This document shows, one piece after another, positions 1 to 7,380 of a DNA stretch of 10,866 nt; positions within the stretch are counted from its first letter, which is position 1; every line of letters starts with the position of its first letter. Under the pieces are notes generated by a model that was not told where the DNA came from, ran no database searches, and worked only from the letters and a program-made list of their open reading frames with translations. The translations under genes were made by a program, and so were the position numbers. The stretch covers positions 1-10,866 of the forward strand of contig JAQBZS010000146.1 of assembly GCA_027622115.1 (NCBI GenBank), given 5' to 3'. The DNA comes from Planctomycetota bacterium (GTDB lineage Bacteria; Planctomycetota; Planctomycetia; Planctomycetales; Planctomycetaceae).

Positions 1-216
1 GTTCAAAACCTGCTTGAACTGTTTTCCGTGTCAACCCGAGATTTTCAACACGCTAAGTGTGGCCGCATAGGTCCGGCTACTCCGGCATGCGTAATAGAAT
101 CAATTGTCATTCATCGTCGCTCGCTTCGTTCACGTCGGCGACGGATGCTCTTCGCGTTGGGTGACCGCAAGTTTGCTTGATCTCGACCGTATTCGCGAGT
201 TCCAATCGCGGGCACA
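1..216. other. Non-coding stretch downstream of the oxoprolinase gene
   Basis: No convincing gene is visible here. The only sizeable open frame, on the plus strand from 104, runs into the antisense of the oxoprolinase gene and has no family character. Two weak inverted repeats are present. GTTCAA (1-6) pairs with TTGAAC (14-19) across a 7-nt loop and is followed by TGTTTT on the plus strand, so it could end a plus-strand gene lying left of the window. CGTCGC (115-120) pairs with GCGACG (138-143) across a 17-nt loop, about 75 bp beyond the oxoprolinase stop. It could contribute to termination on the minus strand, but no T-tract follows it. Both assignments are tentative. Confidence 0.4.
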
Positions 217-3200
217 TCACTTGCCGAATCCGCCGGGTGTGGGAGTGATGACGATGACGGCGTCTCCCGCCGACACCGATGTCTGATCGCAGTGATTCAG
301 CTCTTCAATTCGGCCGTTTTGGCGACGGATTTGGGTGTGGCCGACTTGGCCGTCGCCACCACCTTCGAGCCCTTTCGGAGGATGGCTGCGATGGCTCGAC
401 AGGATGGCGCATTCCATGTTTTCGAGAAATCGCAGGACGCGTTTGGTTCCGTCGCCACCCTTGAATCGGCCTCGACCGCCGGAATCGGGACGGATCGAGA
501 ATTCCTCGACCACGATGGGGAACCGCATCTCGAGGATTTCCGGATCGGTCATTCGTGTGTTGGTCATGTGCGTGTGTACGCCGGACGCTCCAGAAAACGC
601 TCGACCATGATTCATGCGACCGGCCGGTGCACCGGAACAAATCGTCTCGTAGTTCTGGTATCGCTCGTTGCCGTACGTCAGGTTGTTCATCGTGCCCTGG
701 GCGTTGGCCATGGCTCCCAACGCCATCAGCAAACAGTTGGTGACGTGCTGACTGGTCTCGGTGTTTCCGGCGACGACGGCCGACGGGTAAACGGGTTTCA
801 GCATGCAACCGGCGGGCACGATGATCTTGATGGGCTTGAGGCAGCCAGCGTTCATGGGGATATCGCCTTCGACCATCAGCCGAAAAACATACAGCACGGC
901 GGCTCGCGTGACCGGTTCGGGTGCGTTGTAGTTGTTGGCCAGCGCCGGCGACGTGCCGGTGAAATCCACCGTGGCCTCGCGAGCCGATTTGTCGACGGAA
1001 ATGCGGACGCGGATTGTTTGACCGGTATCCGTGGCATAGGCGTACTCGCAATCCGAGAGTGCATCGATCACGCGACGGACGCTTTCTTCGGCGTTGTCTT
1101 GGACGTGATTCATGTAGGCCCGGACCACATCCAAACCAAAGTGCTCCACCATCTTCCGCAGTTCGACCACGCCCTTCTCATTGGCCGCGATTTGGGCTCG
1201 CATGTCCGCCATGTTCTGAATCGGATTGCGGGCCGGCCATTCATGCTTCGTGAGCAACTCGACCATCTCCGCCTCGCGAATCACACCTCGATCCACGAGC
1301 TTGAAATTGTCGATTAACACGCCTTCCTGATCGACATGCGTCGCGCGTGGCGTCGTGCTGCCGGGCGCCATGCCGCCGATATCCGCATGGTGCCCTCGGG
1401 CGGCCACGTAAAAGAGGATTTCGCATTCGGCATCGTCGAACACCGGCGTGACGACGGTGATGTCCGGCAGATGCGTGCCGCCGTTGTAGGGAGCGTTCAG
1501 CACAAACACGTCGCCGGGATGCATGTGGCCTTGGTTGAGTTCAATGATTGTCTCGACAGACCGATCCATCGAACCCAGATGCACCGGCATGTGCGGAGCG
1601 TTGGCCACCAATGAGCCGTCGGCGGCGAACACGGCGCACGAAAAGTCGAGCCGTTCCTTGATGTTGACCGAGTAGGCGGTGTTCTGCAGCGTGACACCCA
1701 TTTGCTCGGCAATGGACATGAACAGGTTGTTGAACACTTCGAGCATCACGGGATCGGCGGTGGTGCCGATCGGGGCGGATCGGACCAAGGCTTCGGAACG
1801 GCTCATCACGATGTGCCCACGGCTGTTGATTGCAGCAGACCAGCCGGGCTCGACGACGACGGTCTGATGGGGCTCGATGATCAGCGCGGGGCCGGGCATC
1901 CGATGTCCGGGAGACAATTCGGATCGCATGTGGATGTCGGCTGAGTGCCAGCGACCGTTCGAGAACACTTGCGTCTGGTTCGCTGAGGCTTTGATCGAGC
2001 GCGTCGCGTCGATTTGAGGTTCGTCAATCGCCGCGCCTCCGCCGACCGCCTCGACTTCAATCGCCTCGACGATCAGCTTCTTGTTCTGAAACACAACCCC
2101 GAACTGCTTGCGATGGGTGTGTTCAAACGCCGCGACCATCTTGTCCACCGCTTCAAGCGGAACCGCGATGGGCATGTCCGTGCCGTCGTAGCGAATGTGG
2201 GCTCGCGAATGCGTCGTGATGTCGGGCGATTCAATGTCTTGACCAACCAATTCCGCCTGCGTTTCGGCCTTCAGCTCCGATTCCGTTTGGTCGATTTCCG
2301 GCTGAAGATGCCCGCTCAACTCTTTGACCAGCGCCCGAGCGCGGTTCGAGCGAACTCGGGCCAAACCCATGCCATACGCCGACAGGATGCCCGAGAACGG
2401 ATGAATCAACACGGTCTCCATGCCCAGCGCGTCGGCGACGGCGCAAGCGTGTTGGCCGCCGGCACCTCCGAAGCAATTCAACGCGTACTCGGTGACGTCG
2501 TAGCCTCGTTGCACGGAGATCTTCTTGATCGCATTCGCCATGTTCTCGACTGCGACCTTCAGAAATCCGTCGGCGACTTCTTCGGCCGACGTATTGCCGA
2601 TCCGATCGGCCAATTCCGCGAATCGCTTCCGCACGATGTCGGCGTCGAGCGGCTGGTTTTGATCGCGGCCGAAGATTGCCGGAAAGAAGGCCGGTTGGAG
2701 TTTGCCGACCATCACGTTGGCGTCGGTTACGGCGAGCGGTCCGCCGCGTCGATAGCAGGCGGGACCGGGATTGGCTCCGGCGGAATCCGGGCCAGCCTGA
2801 AATCGACCGTCTTGATACGTGAGAATTGAACCGCCACCGGCTGCCACGGTGTGGATCCGCATCATGGGGGCTCGCATGCGGACTCCGGCAACTTCGGTTT
2901 CGAAGGCCCGTTCAAGTTCTCCGTCGAAGTGCGACACGTCGGTCGATGTGCCACCCATGTCGAAGCCGATCATCTTTCGAAAGCCCGCAAGCTTGGATGT
3001 CTCGACGGCACCGACGACACCACCGGCGGGCCCAGAGAGAATCGCGCCCTTTCCTTGAAACAGTTCGGCCGCCGTCAGACCGCCGGACGACATCATGAAC
3101 ATCAACTTCGGGCCATGACCGAGTTCCTTCGCGACCCTTTCCACATAGCGGCGAAGAATGGGCGACAGATACGCGTCAACCACCGTCGTATCGCCACGGC

Positions 3201-3807
3201 CCACGAGCTTGACGAGCGGCGAAACCTCGTGGCTGACGGAGACTTGCTCGAATCCCATTTCGCGGGCCAACTGAGCCGCAAGTCGTTCATGAGCGGGATA
3301 TTTCCACGAGTGCATGAATACGATCGCGAGCGACTCGAATCCGTCCTGTCGCAGCGACTGCAAGGCCGATCGAAACGCCTCGCGATCCAGCGCCGCTTCG
3401 ACCGTGCCGTCGGCAAGCACGCGTTCGTCGACTTCGATGACTCGCGAATAGAGCTGTTCGGGGAGAATGATTTCCTTGGCGAAAATGTCGGGACGAGCTT
3501 GATAGCCGATCCGCAAGCCGTCGCCAAAGCCCTTCGTGATGAGCAGCGCGGTACGCTCGCCCTTGCGTTCGAGCAGCGCGTTCGTGGCGACCGTGGTGCC
3601 CATCTTCACCGCATCAATGCGCGAGGACGGTATCGGCTCGCCGTCGGCCACGCCGAGCAAATCGCGAATGCCCTGAATCGCGGCATCGGCGTAGGCTTCG
3701 GGGTTTTCGGACAACAGCTTGTGCGGATGCAGCGCTCCCCGCGGATCGCGTCCGACGATGTCCGTGAACGTGCCGCCGCGGTCGATCCAAAAGTCCCATT
3801 TGCTCAT
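217..3807 (-). CDS. 5-oxoprolinase-type hydantoinase A/B fusion protein (ATP-dependent)
   Basis: This is a single-chain member of the hydantoinase/5-oxoprolinase family. The typical reaction is ATP-driven opening of 5-oxo-L-proline to glutamate in the cytosol (gamma-glutamyl cycle). The 1196 residues contain, in order: an N-terminal Hydant_A_N region (about 5-190) with the ATP-binding signature DRGGTFTD at 9-16 and MGTTVATNALLERKGER at 69-85; a Hydantoinase_A region (about 205-490) with a second phosphate-binding signature GFDMGGTSTDVS at 281-292, VAAGGGS at 321-327 and CFGGAGGQHAC at 445-455; and a Hydantoinase_B region (about 683-1190) with GGTHLPD at 776-782 and RGHHADIGG at 804-812, a likely metal/substrate site. 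Length and motif spacing fit the fused OPLAH type rather than separate HyuA and HyuB subunits. Stretches such as KLLSENPEAYADA and PACYRRGGP closely follow what I recall of animal 5-oxoprolinase, so that activity is favoured over hydantoinase or acetone carboxylase, though substrate is not proven. The ATG at 3807 is directly followed by the conserved N-terminus; the ribosome site is weak. It lies 45 bp after the thioredoxin-like gene, probably in the same transcript. No frameshift or missing motif was seen. Confidence 0.9.
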   Translation of the reverse strand: MSKWDFWIDRGGTFTDIVGRDPRGALHPHKLLSENPEAYADAAIQGIRDLLGVADGEPIPSSRIDAVKMGTTVATNALLERKGERTALLITKGFGDGLRIGYQARPDIFAKEIILPEQLYSRVIEVDERVLADGTVEAALDREAFRSALQSLRQDGFESLAIVFMHSWKYPAHERLAAQLAREMGFEQVSVSHEVSPLVKLVGRGDTTVVDAYLSPILRRYVERVAKELGHGPKLMFMMSSGGLTAAELFQGKGAILSGPAGGVVGAVETSKLAGFRKMIGFDMGGTSTDVSHFDGELERAFETEVAGVRMRAPMMRIHTVAAGGGSILTYQDGRFQAGPDSAGANPGPACYRRGGPLAVTDANVMVGKLQPAFFPAIFGRDQNQPLDADIVRKRFAELADRIGNTSAEEVADGFLKVAVENMANAIKKISVQRGYDVTEYALNCFGGAGGQHACAVADALGMETVLIHPFSGILSAYGMGLARVRSNRARALVKELSGHLQPEIDQTESELKAETQAELVGQDIESPDITTHSRAHIRYDGTDMPIAVPLEAVDKMVAAFEHTHRKQFGVVFQNKKLIVEAIEVEAVGGGAAIDEPQIDATRSIKASANQTQVFSNGRWHSADIHMRSELSPGHRMPGPALIIEPHQTVVVEPGWSAAINSRGHIVMSRSEALVRSAPIGTTADPVMLEVFNNLFMSIAEQMGVTLQNTAYSVNIKERLDFSCAVFAADGSLVANAPHMPVHLGSMDRSVETIIELNQGHMHPGDVFVLNAPYNGGTHLPDITVVTPVFDDAECEILFYVAARGHHADIGGMAPGSTTPRATHVDQEGVLIDNFKLVDRGVIREAEMVELLTKHEWPARNPIQNMADMRAQIAANEKGVVELRKMVEHFGLDVVRAYMNHVQDNAEESVRRVIDALSDCEYAYATDTGQTIRVRISVDKSAREATVDFTGTSPALANNYNAPEPVTRAAVLYVFRLMVEGDIPMNAGCLKPIKIIVPAGCMLKPVYPSAVVAGNTETSQHVTNCLLMALGAMANAQGTMNNLTYGNERYQNYETICSGAPAGRMNHGRAFSGASGVHTHMTNTRMTDPEILEMRFPIVVEEFSIRPDSGGRGRFKGGDGTKRVLRFLENMECAILSSHRSHPPKGLEGGGDGQVGHTQIRRQNGRIEELNHCDQTSVSAGDAVIVITPTPGGFGK

Positions 3808-3852
3808 TGAGATTCTTCGCTGGAAGTTGGGCTTCGGAGAATCAATCCAACG

Positions 3853-4413
3853 TCAATCGCCGTGAAGCTGTCGCAGGCGACCGGATGTTCGCAGCATCCA
3901 TTGAATGCGTTCGAATTCGTCGAGCCAATCCTGGATCACGCCCGAGAGCAACGGATCGCCGGGGATGACGATGCCGGACGGACAAGCGGCACCGGTGAAT
4001 TGCTCCGCCATCGCACGGTACTTCGTCAAAGTCCGATCGCCATATCGCCCGCAAACGTGGTTGTCTTCGCTGAGGAACAACACCGCCGGCACGCGAGCGG
4101 CACCGCAGGTTTGCAGGGCTTCGGCCAGGTCTGGATTCTCGTCGCGATCAAAGTAATGCACCTTGATGCAGTGAGACGCGTTGGCGATGTGATCGAAGAT
4201 GGGGCACTGATTGACGCAGTCGCCGCACCAAGTCCCCGCCAGCACCAACACTTTCGTTTCGCGAACGAACGACGACAGGAGCGACTTCTGATCGTCGGTC
4301 AAAGCAACGGCGGCATGAAAGTCATTCCAACGCCCTCGCTGGTTTTCGTCCGCGTATTGATCCAGGAATGCCTGGTAGTCCAAACCGCTGTCAAACTTTT
4401 TGCCGAAGTCCAT
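3853..4413 (-). CDS. Thioredoxin-family protein with WCGDC active site
   Basis: This encodes a 186-residue thioredoxin-fold protein. The core strand VLVLAGTWCGDC (55-66) carries the redox motif C63-G-D-C66 after Trp62. The segment RVPAVLFLSED (107-117) supplies the cis-proline loop (Pro109) and following strand expected of the fold. CGDC differs from the CGPC of classical thioredoxin, so its redox potential or partner may differ. Extra cysteines occur at 70, 82, 103, 121 and 144. The N-terminal 50 residues form a helical extension ahead of the core, and the C-terminus ends in a helix (about 157-175). No signal peptide or membrane segment is seen, so it is probably cytoplasmic. The start was set at ATG 4413, not the in-frame ATG 14 codons upstream (4455), because GAGG at 4419-4422 sits 5 nt before it and the upstream extension has no family character. 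It is followed after 45 bp by the oxoprolinase gene. Its substrate is unknown. Confidence 0.85.
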   Translation of the reverse strand: MDFGKKFDSGLDYQAFLDQYADENQRGRWNDFHAAVALTDDQKSLLSSFVRETKVLVLAGTWCGDCVNQCPIFDHIANASHCIKVHYFDRDENPDLAEALQTCGAARVPAVLFLSEDNHVCGRYGDRTLTKYRAMAEQFTGAACPSGIVIPGDPLLSGVIQDWLDEFERIQWMLRTSGRLRQLHGD

Positions 4414-4639
4414 GATTGCCTCGAAGATGCATGCGCCGAATGACTGCCGCAGCACGCCCGACTCGTCGTGTGCGAGCTACCCGAATGCGGGTTGGTAATC
4501 GAGCATAACGGATTCGACAAGCCTCGCGCCTTTTCGCGGGCAACGCGTCCCCGATGCGGGGCTCCAAGGCTGGGTTGCGCGGATTGACTGAGTTCGCGAG
4601 GGTTTATGGAAACGGACAAACAACTTGTTGCGAGTTACC
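4414..4639. other. Spacer with three short hairpins between ATP-grasp and thioredoxin-like genes
   Basis: This 226-bp gap shows no gene of its own. It has three small GC hairpins. ACCCG/CGGGT pairs at 4479-4492 with a 4-nt loop. A stem at 4521-4541 reads on the minus strand GCCCGCG, then a short loop, then CGCGAGGC with a one-base bulge, followed by CTTGT. CCCCG/CGGGG pairs at 4549-4561 with a 3-nt loop. The first and third share a CCCGA(A)TGCGGG core, as if copies of one small motif. They lie after the ATP-grasp stop and may terminate or attenuate that transcript, but none has a clear T-tract. No convincing -35/-10 pair was found for the thioredoxin-like gene. Confidence 0.4.
4419..4422 (-). 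promoter_or_regulatory. Ribosome binding site of the thioredoxin-like gene
   Basis: Reading the minus strand, GAGG is followed by a 5-nt spacer and the ATG at 4413. This decides the start in favour of the shorter, 186-residue protein. Confidence 0.6.
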
Positions 4640-7192
4640 CTATTGAGTGAATTGCCGAGGTATCCCGGCGTGAATGAGGTAGCGGTTCGAAATCGCGCGT
4701 GCCAATGACGGCAGTTGTTCGTCCAACTGCGTCAACACTTCCGTCAAACGACGGTATTCGCCGTCTCCGGTCGATTCGCTGAGCGTCGTCATGTCGAGCA
4801 GTCTTACGAGATTGACCAGCGACAGCACGATCCGTTGTTCCGGCCAGAGCGCCGCTTGCGTTGAGTCGCGCGGAAGTCGTTCGATGTGATCTTGCAAACT
4901 GGCCAACTGAAATGCGATCGATCGCGGATTGGTTTCATCGACAATCAATAGGTCGAGCACCGCAGTCAGCACGATGTTTGATAAGTAGCGGTTGCGATAA
5001 GTCATGCTGCTGTCCGCGATTTCCAACACGGCTTCCAGCATCGGTCGTTCGTGTTTGGACGTGCGAAACAGCGTTGATCGCAGCAAGGTGACCATGTTTG
5101 CCGCCCGCTCGATGCGGCGGCCGATCTGCAAAAATCGCCAGCCCAGCGTTCGCGTCATGCAGTCGCCAACCAGTCCGCTGAACGTGGCGAGATCCAGAAC
5201 CAGGTTGTTCAGCAGGCTCAATAATTCAGCGGTGTCCGTGGCGGAGCGGATGTCGGTGGCCTGGACTGCATATTGCTCAATGCGATGAATCACGCGACGT
5301 GCGTCGATGGAAACTCGATCGCGAACCGTGGATGCCAGTCGGATGATTTCATAAACCGCCGACAGCAGGCTTCCCGGTTCACTGGCATCCAGCACCACCG
5401 ACGGCAAGACGACTTCGACCGTCGGTAGCGATTCCTGGAACCCGTCGATGACGAAATCCGGCTCGATCTGACCTTGTTCGGCGAGTGCCCGCAGCAGCGT
5501 CGGCATTTCCGGCAGTTCGGCTGATTCCGATTCGCTGGTCAGCCTCAAGCACACGGCCCGCAGCAATCTCGCCGCGCCGTCGGTGCGTTCAACGGCGCGT
5601 CCGAGCCAAAACAGATTGTCCGCCACGCGACTCGGCAAATCCGCGCCGCTGCGTCTGAGCGTGACATACTGGTCGTCGGGCGATCGCAACAGACTGATCT
5701 CGTGAATCGGCTTGTCCGCCAGCACCCACACGTCCTGGCTCCGCTCGCCGGACCGCATCGATTCCGTCAGCACCAACGGGTCGGCCGAAACACGAACGAG
5801 TCCACCCGGAAGCGCGCTCCATTCATCACCGCGCGACACCAGAAACGAACGCAGAATCATGTGCCACGGCTGCGGCCCGCTGTCCGTCCAGGCGGGGGCC
5901 GTGGACATGATGACTTGTTCTTGCGCGACGTAGTCTGCCGGTTTCGCCCGTAACGACGCGACGAGTTCCTCGCGAGCCGCTTGACTCATCCGCGCGGCAT
6001 GCACGCCCGGATTGCGATTCACGCCGGTCGCCTGCCGAATCACGAGCTTGTCGAGGTTTTCGAGCACGTACTTCAAGCCTTCCGGCTGCCCACACCACCA
6101 CGTCGCCACCGACGGCAGCCTCAATTCTTCGCCCAGCAGTTTCCGGCAGATTGCAGGCAGGAATGCCATCAGAGCCGGTGATTCGGCCAAGGCACTGCCG
6201 GGCGAATTGACGCACACGACTTTTCCATCGCGAATGACATCAAGCAGACCGGAGACGCCACCGGTCGAGCCCCGCAGTTCAACCGGGTCCAGACCGTCGT
6301 CCGCCGTGCGTCGCAGAATGACTTCGACGGGCAGCAGTCCGCCGAGCGTCTTCAGCAGGGTCCGACCGCCGCGCACGGCAAGGTCGCCGCCTTCGACCAT
6401 CGTATAACCCAGATACCGGGCAAGATACGCGTCCTCGAAATAGTTGGACCCGCTCGGCCCGGCACTGAGCAGTACGATGCGGGGGTTGTCCTTGAACTGC
6501 GGCGCGAGTTCCTGCAACGACTCCTGCAATTTGATGAAGAACGGAGCAAGCCGTTCGACTCGGCAGCCACGAAACGCCGACGTCAGCATCCGCGACGTGA
6601 TCACGCGATTTTCCAACGCGTACCCGGCTCCCGACGCAGCGCGTGTGCGATCGCCGACGACCCACCATTTGCCGTCCGCCGCTCGAGCCAGATCGGCGGC
6701 GTAGAAGTGCATTCTGCGACCGCCGGGAGCGGGCAGATCATGGAACGCGCGATGAAAGGCCGAATTGCCGAATACGAGATCCGGCGGCAGCAACCCTTCC
6801 CGCAGCAATTTCTGCGAGCCGTACAGATCATCCAGCACCAGTTCGAGCAGTCGCGCCCGCTGTGCCAACGCATCGGACATGGAACCCCATTCGGAAGCCG
6901 TCAGCAGTAGCGGCACGGCATCCATGATCCAGGGTCGAGAATTGGCATCGGCATCGGGCGACGCGCTGTAGGTCACGCCATTTTCACGGATCGCCCGTTG
7001 AGCTTGCCGCCACCGCTTTTGCAGTTCATCCGGGCCGAGGTCATTCAGATGACGCAGAAACTCTTCCCAATGAGGCCGCACGACCCCCTCGGCGGAGAAC
7101 ATCTCGTCGTACTGACCGGCGGCAGGCCGATAAGAAGCAAACAGTTTCAGCCTTTCGGGCGTCTTCGAAACGGCAATCGTCGGTTCATTCAT
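4640..7192 (-). CDS. Circularly permuted type 2 ATP-grasp protein fused to an alpha-E domain
   Basis: This 850-residue protein joins a circularly permuted ATP-grasp domain (DUF404/DUF407 type, about residues 28-500) to a C-terminal helical alpha-E domain (DUF403 type, about 519-845). Family signs are YDEMFSAEGVVRPHW at 28-42; VVGDRTRAASGAGYALENR at 178-196; GPSGSNYFEDAYLARYLGY at 245-263 followed by EGGDL; NSPGSALAESPALMAFLP at 329-346; QEQV at 424-427; and LVRVS at 465-469. The alpha-E part opens with SRVADNLFWLGRAVERTD at 521-538. The family is predicted from comparative genomics to use ATP to make amide bonds in peptide modification or synthesis, and is often encoded with transglutaminase-like and proteasome-like (Anbu) genes. 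Those partners are absent from this window. ATP-grasp and alpha-E are often separate genes; here they are fused. No membrane segment or signal peptide is seen. The ATG at 7192 is the only start giving the complete N-terminus; its ribosome site is weak. The family call is firm, the biochemical role is not. Confidence 0.9.
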   Translation of the reverse strand: MNEPTIAVSKTPERLKLFASYRPAAGQYDEMFSAEGVVRPHWEEFLRHLNDLGPDELQKRWRQAQRAIRENGVTYSASPDADANSRPWIMDAVPLLLTASEWGSMSDALAQRARLLELVLDDLYGSQKLLREGLLPPDLVFGNSAFHRAFHDLPAPGGRRMHFYAADLARAADGKWWVVGDRTRAASGAGYALENRVITSRMLTSAFRGCRVERLAPFFIKLQESLQELAPQFKDNPRIVLLSAGPSGSNYFEDAYLARYLGYTMVEGGDLAVRGGRTLLKTLGGLLPVEVILRRTADDGLDPVELRGSTGGVSGLLDVIRDGKVVCVNSPGSALAESPALMAFLPAICRKLLGEELRLPSVATWWCGQPEGLKYVLENLDKLVIRQATGVNRNPGVHAARMSQAAREELVASLRAKPADYVAQEQVIMSTAPAWTDSGPQPWHMILRSFLVSRGDEWSALPGGLVRVSADPLVLTESMRSGERSQDVWVLADKPIHEISLLRSPDDQYVTLRRSGADLPSRVADNLFWLGRAVERTDGAARLLRAVCLRLTSESESAELPEMPTLLRALAEQGQIEPDFVIDGFQESLPTVEVVLPSVVLDASEPGSLLSAVYEIIRLASTVRDRVSIDARRVIHRIEQYAVQATDIRSATDTAELLSLLNNLVLDLATFSGLVGDCMTRTLGWRFLQIGRRIERAANMVTLLRSTLFRTSKHERPMLEAVLEIADSSMTYRNRYLSNIVLTAVLDLLIVDETNPRSIAFQLASLQDHIERLPRDSTQAALWPEQRIVLSLVNLVRLLDMTTLSESTGDGEYRRLTEVLTQLDEQLPSLARAISNRYLIHAGIPRQFTQ

Positions 7193-7366
7193 GCGGGAGA
7201 TTCTATTCAGTGGGCCGCAGACTTTTCACCGTCGGAGTCGATTGTCGGTTAACTTGATCGCTCCATTTTTTCGGCGACGACTTCTGGAATGATCAGGACG
7301 ATCGCCTCGCCAACGAAGCTCCCATCCGACTCCACCGGCACGGCCGCGCCGCTGACCTGTGCGGCG
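7193..7366. other. Intergenic region holding a duplicated gene fragment
   Basis: This 174-bp stretch upstream of the ATP-grasp gene has no supported gene. It contains the 62-bp near-copy of an internal part of the neighbouring large gene and one arm of a GC hairpin. Read in the homologous minus-strand frame, the copy stays open to a TAA at 7249-7251 and ends in a short unrelated tail (IPEVVAEKMERSS). No start codon with a ribosome binding site supports translation. A promoter for the ATP-grasp gene could lie here, but I see no convincing -35/-10 pair. Confidence 0.5.
7296..7357 (-). repeat. 62-bp duplicated gene fragment, intergenic copy
   Basis: It matches 8746-8807 at 59 of 62 positions without gaps, in the same orientation and offset by exactly 1450 bp. 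The mismatches are at 7312, 7324 and 7348. In the homologous frame the peptide is VSGAAVPVES-D-GSFVGEAIV. Two of the three differences are synonymous and one changes Gly to Asp. Similarity stops sharply at both ends, with no obvious target-site duplication. Confidence 0.85.
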
Positions 7367-7380
7367 TCAAGCCGCCGCAC
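7359..7380 (-). terminator. Perfect GC hairpin, probable terminator of the large gene
   Basis: GTGCGGCG (7359-7366) pairs perfectly with CGCCGCAC (7373-7380) across a 6-nt loop. No T-tract follows on the minus strand, so it is either a factor-assisted or T-less terminator, or a REP-like palindrome. It begins about 20 bp past the alternative TAG stop at 7401-7403 but overlaps the formal TGA stop at 7367-7369. This is one reason to suspect that the formal C-terminus is not the original one. Confidence 0.5.

Noticed and set aside
104..286. A 60-codon plus-strand open frame at the left end
   Set aside because: It has no ribosome binding site or family character, and its 3' part overlaps the antisense of the oxoprolinase C-terminus.
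2851..3810. A 319-codon plus-strand open frame, with others at 292-1317 and 2014-2829
   Set aside because: They lie antisense to the oxoprolinase, whose motifs run unbroken across the whole region. Long antisense open frames are common in GC-rich genes, and these show no family motifs.
4414..4455. Upstream ATG giving a 200-residue thioredoxin-like protein
   Set aside because: The internal ATG at 4413 has GAGG at a proper distance, and the extra 14 residues look unrelated to the fold.
7249..7380. A small minus-strand gene made from the intergenic duplicated fragment
   Set aside because: The frame is open to TAA at 7249, but only a GTG without a ribosome site could start it, and it passes through the GC hairpin. 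It is better treated as a gene fragment.
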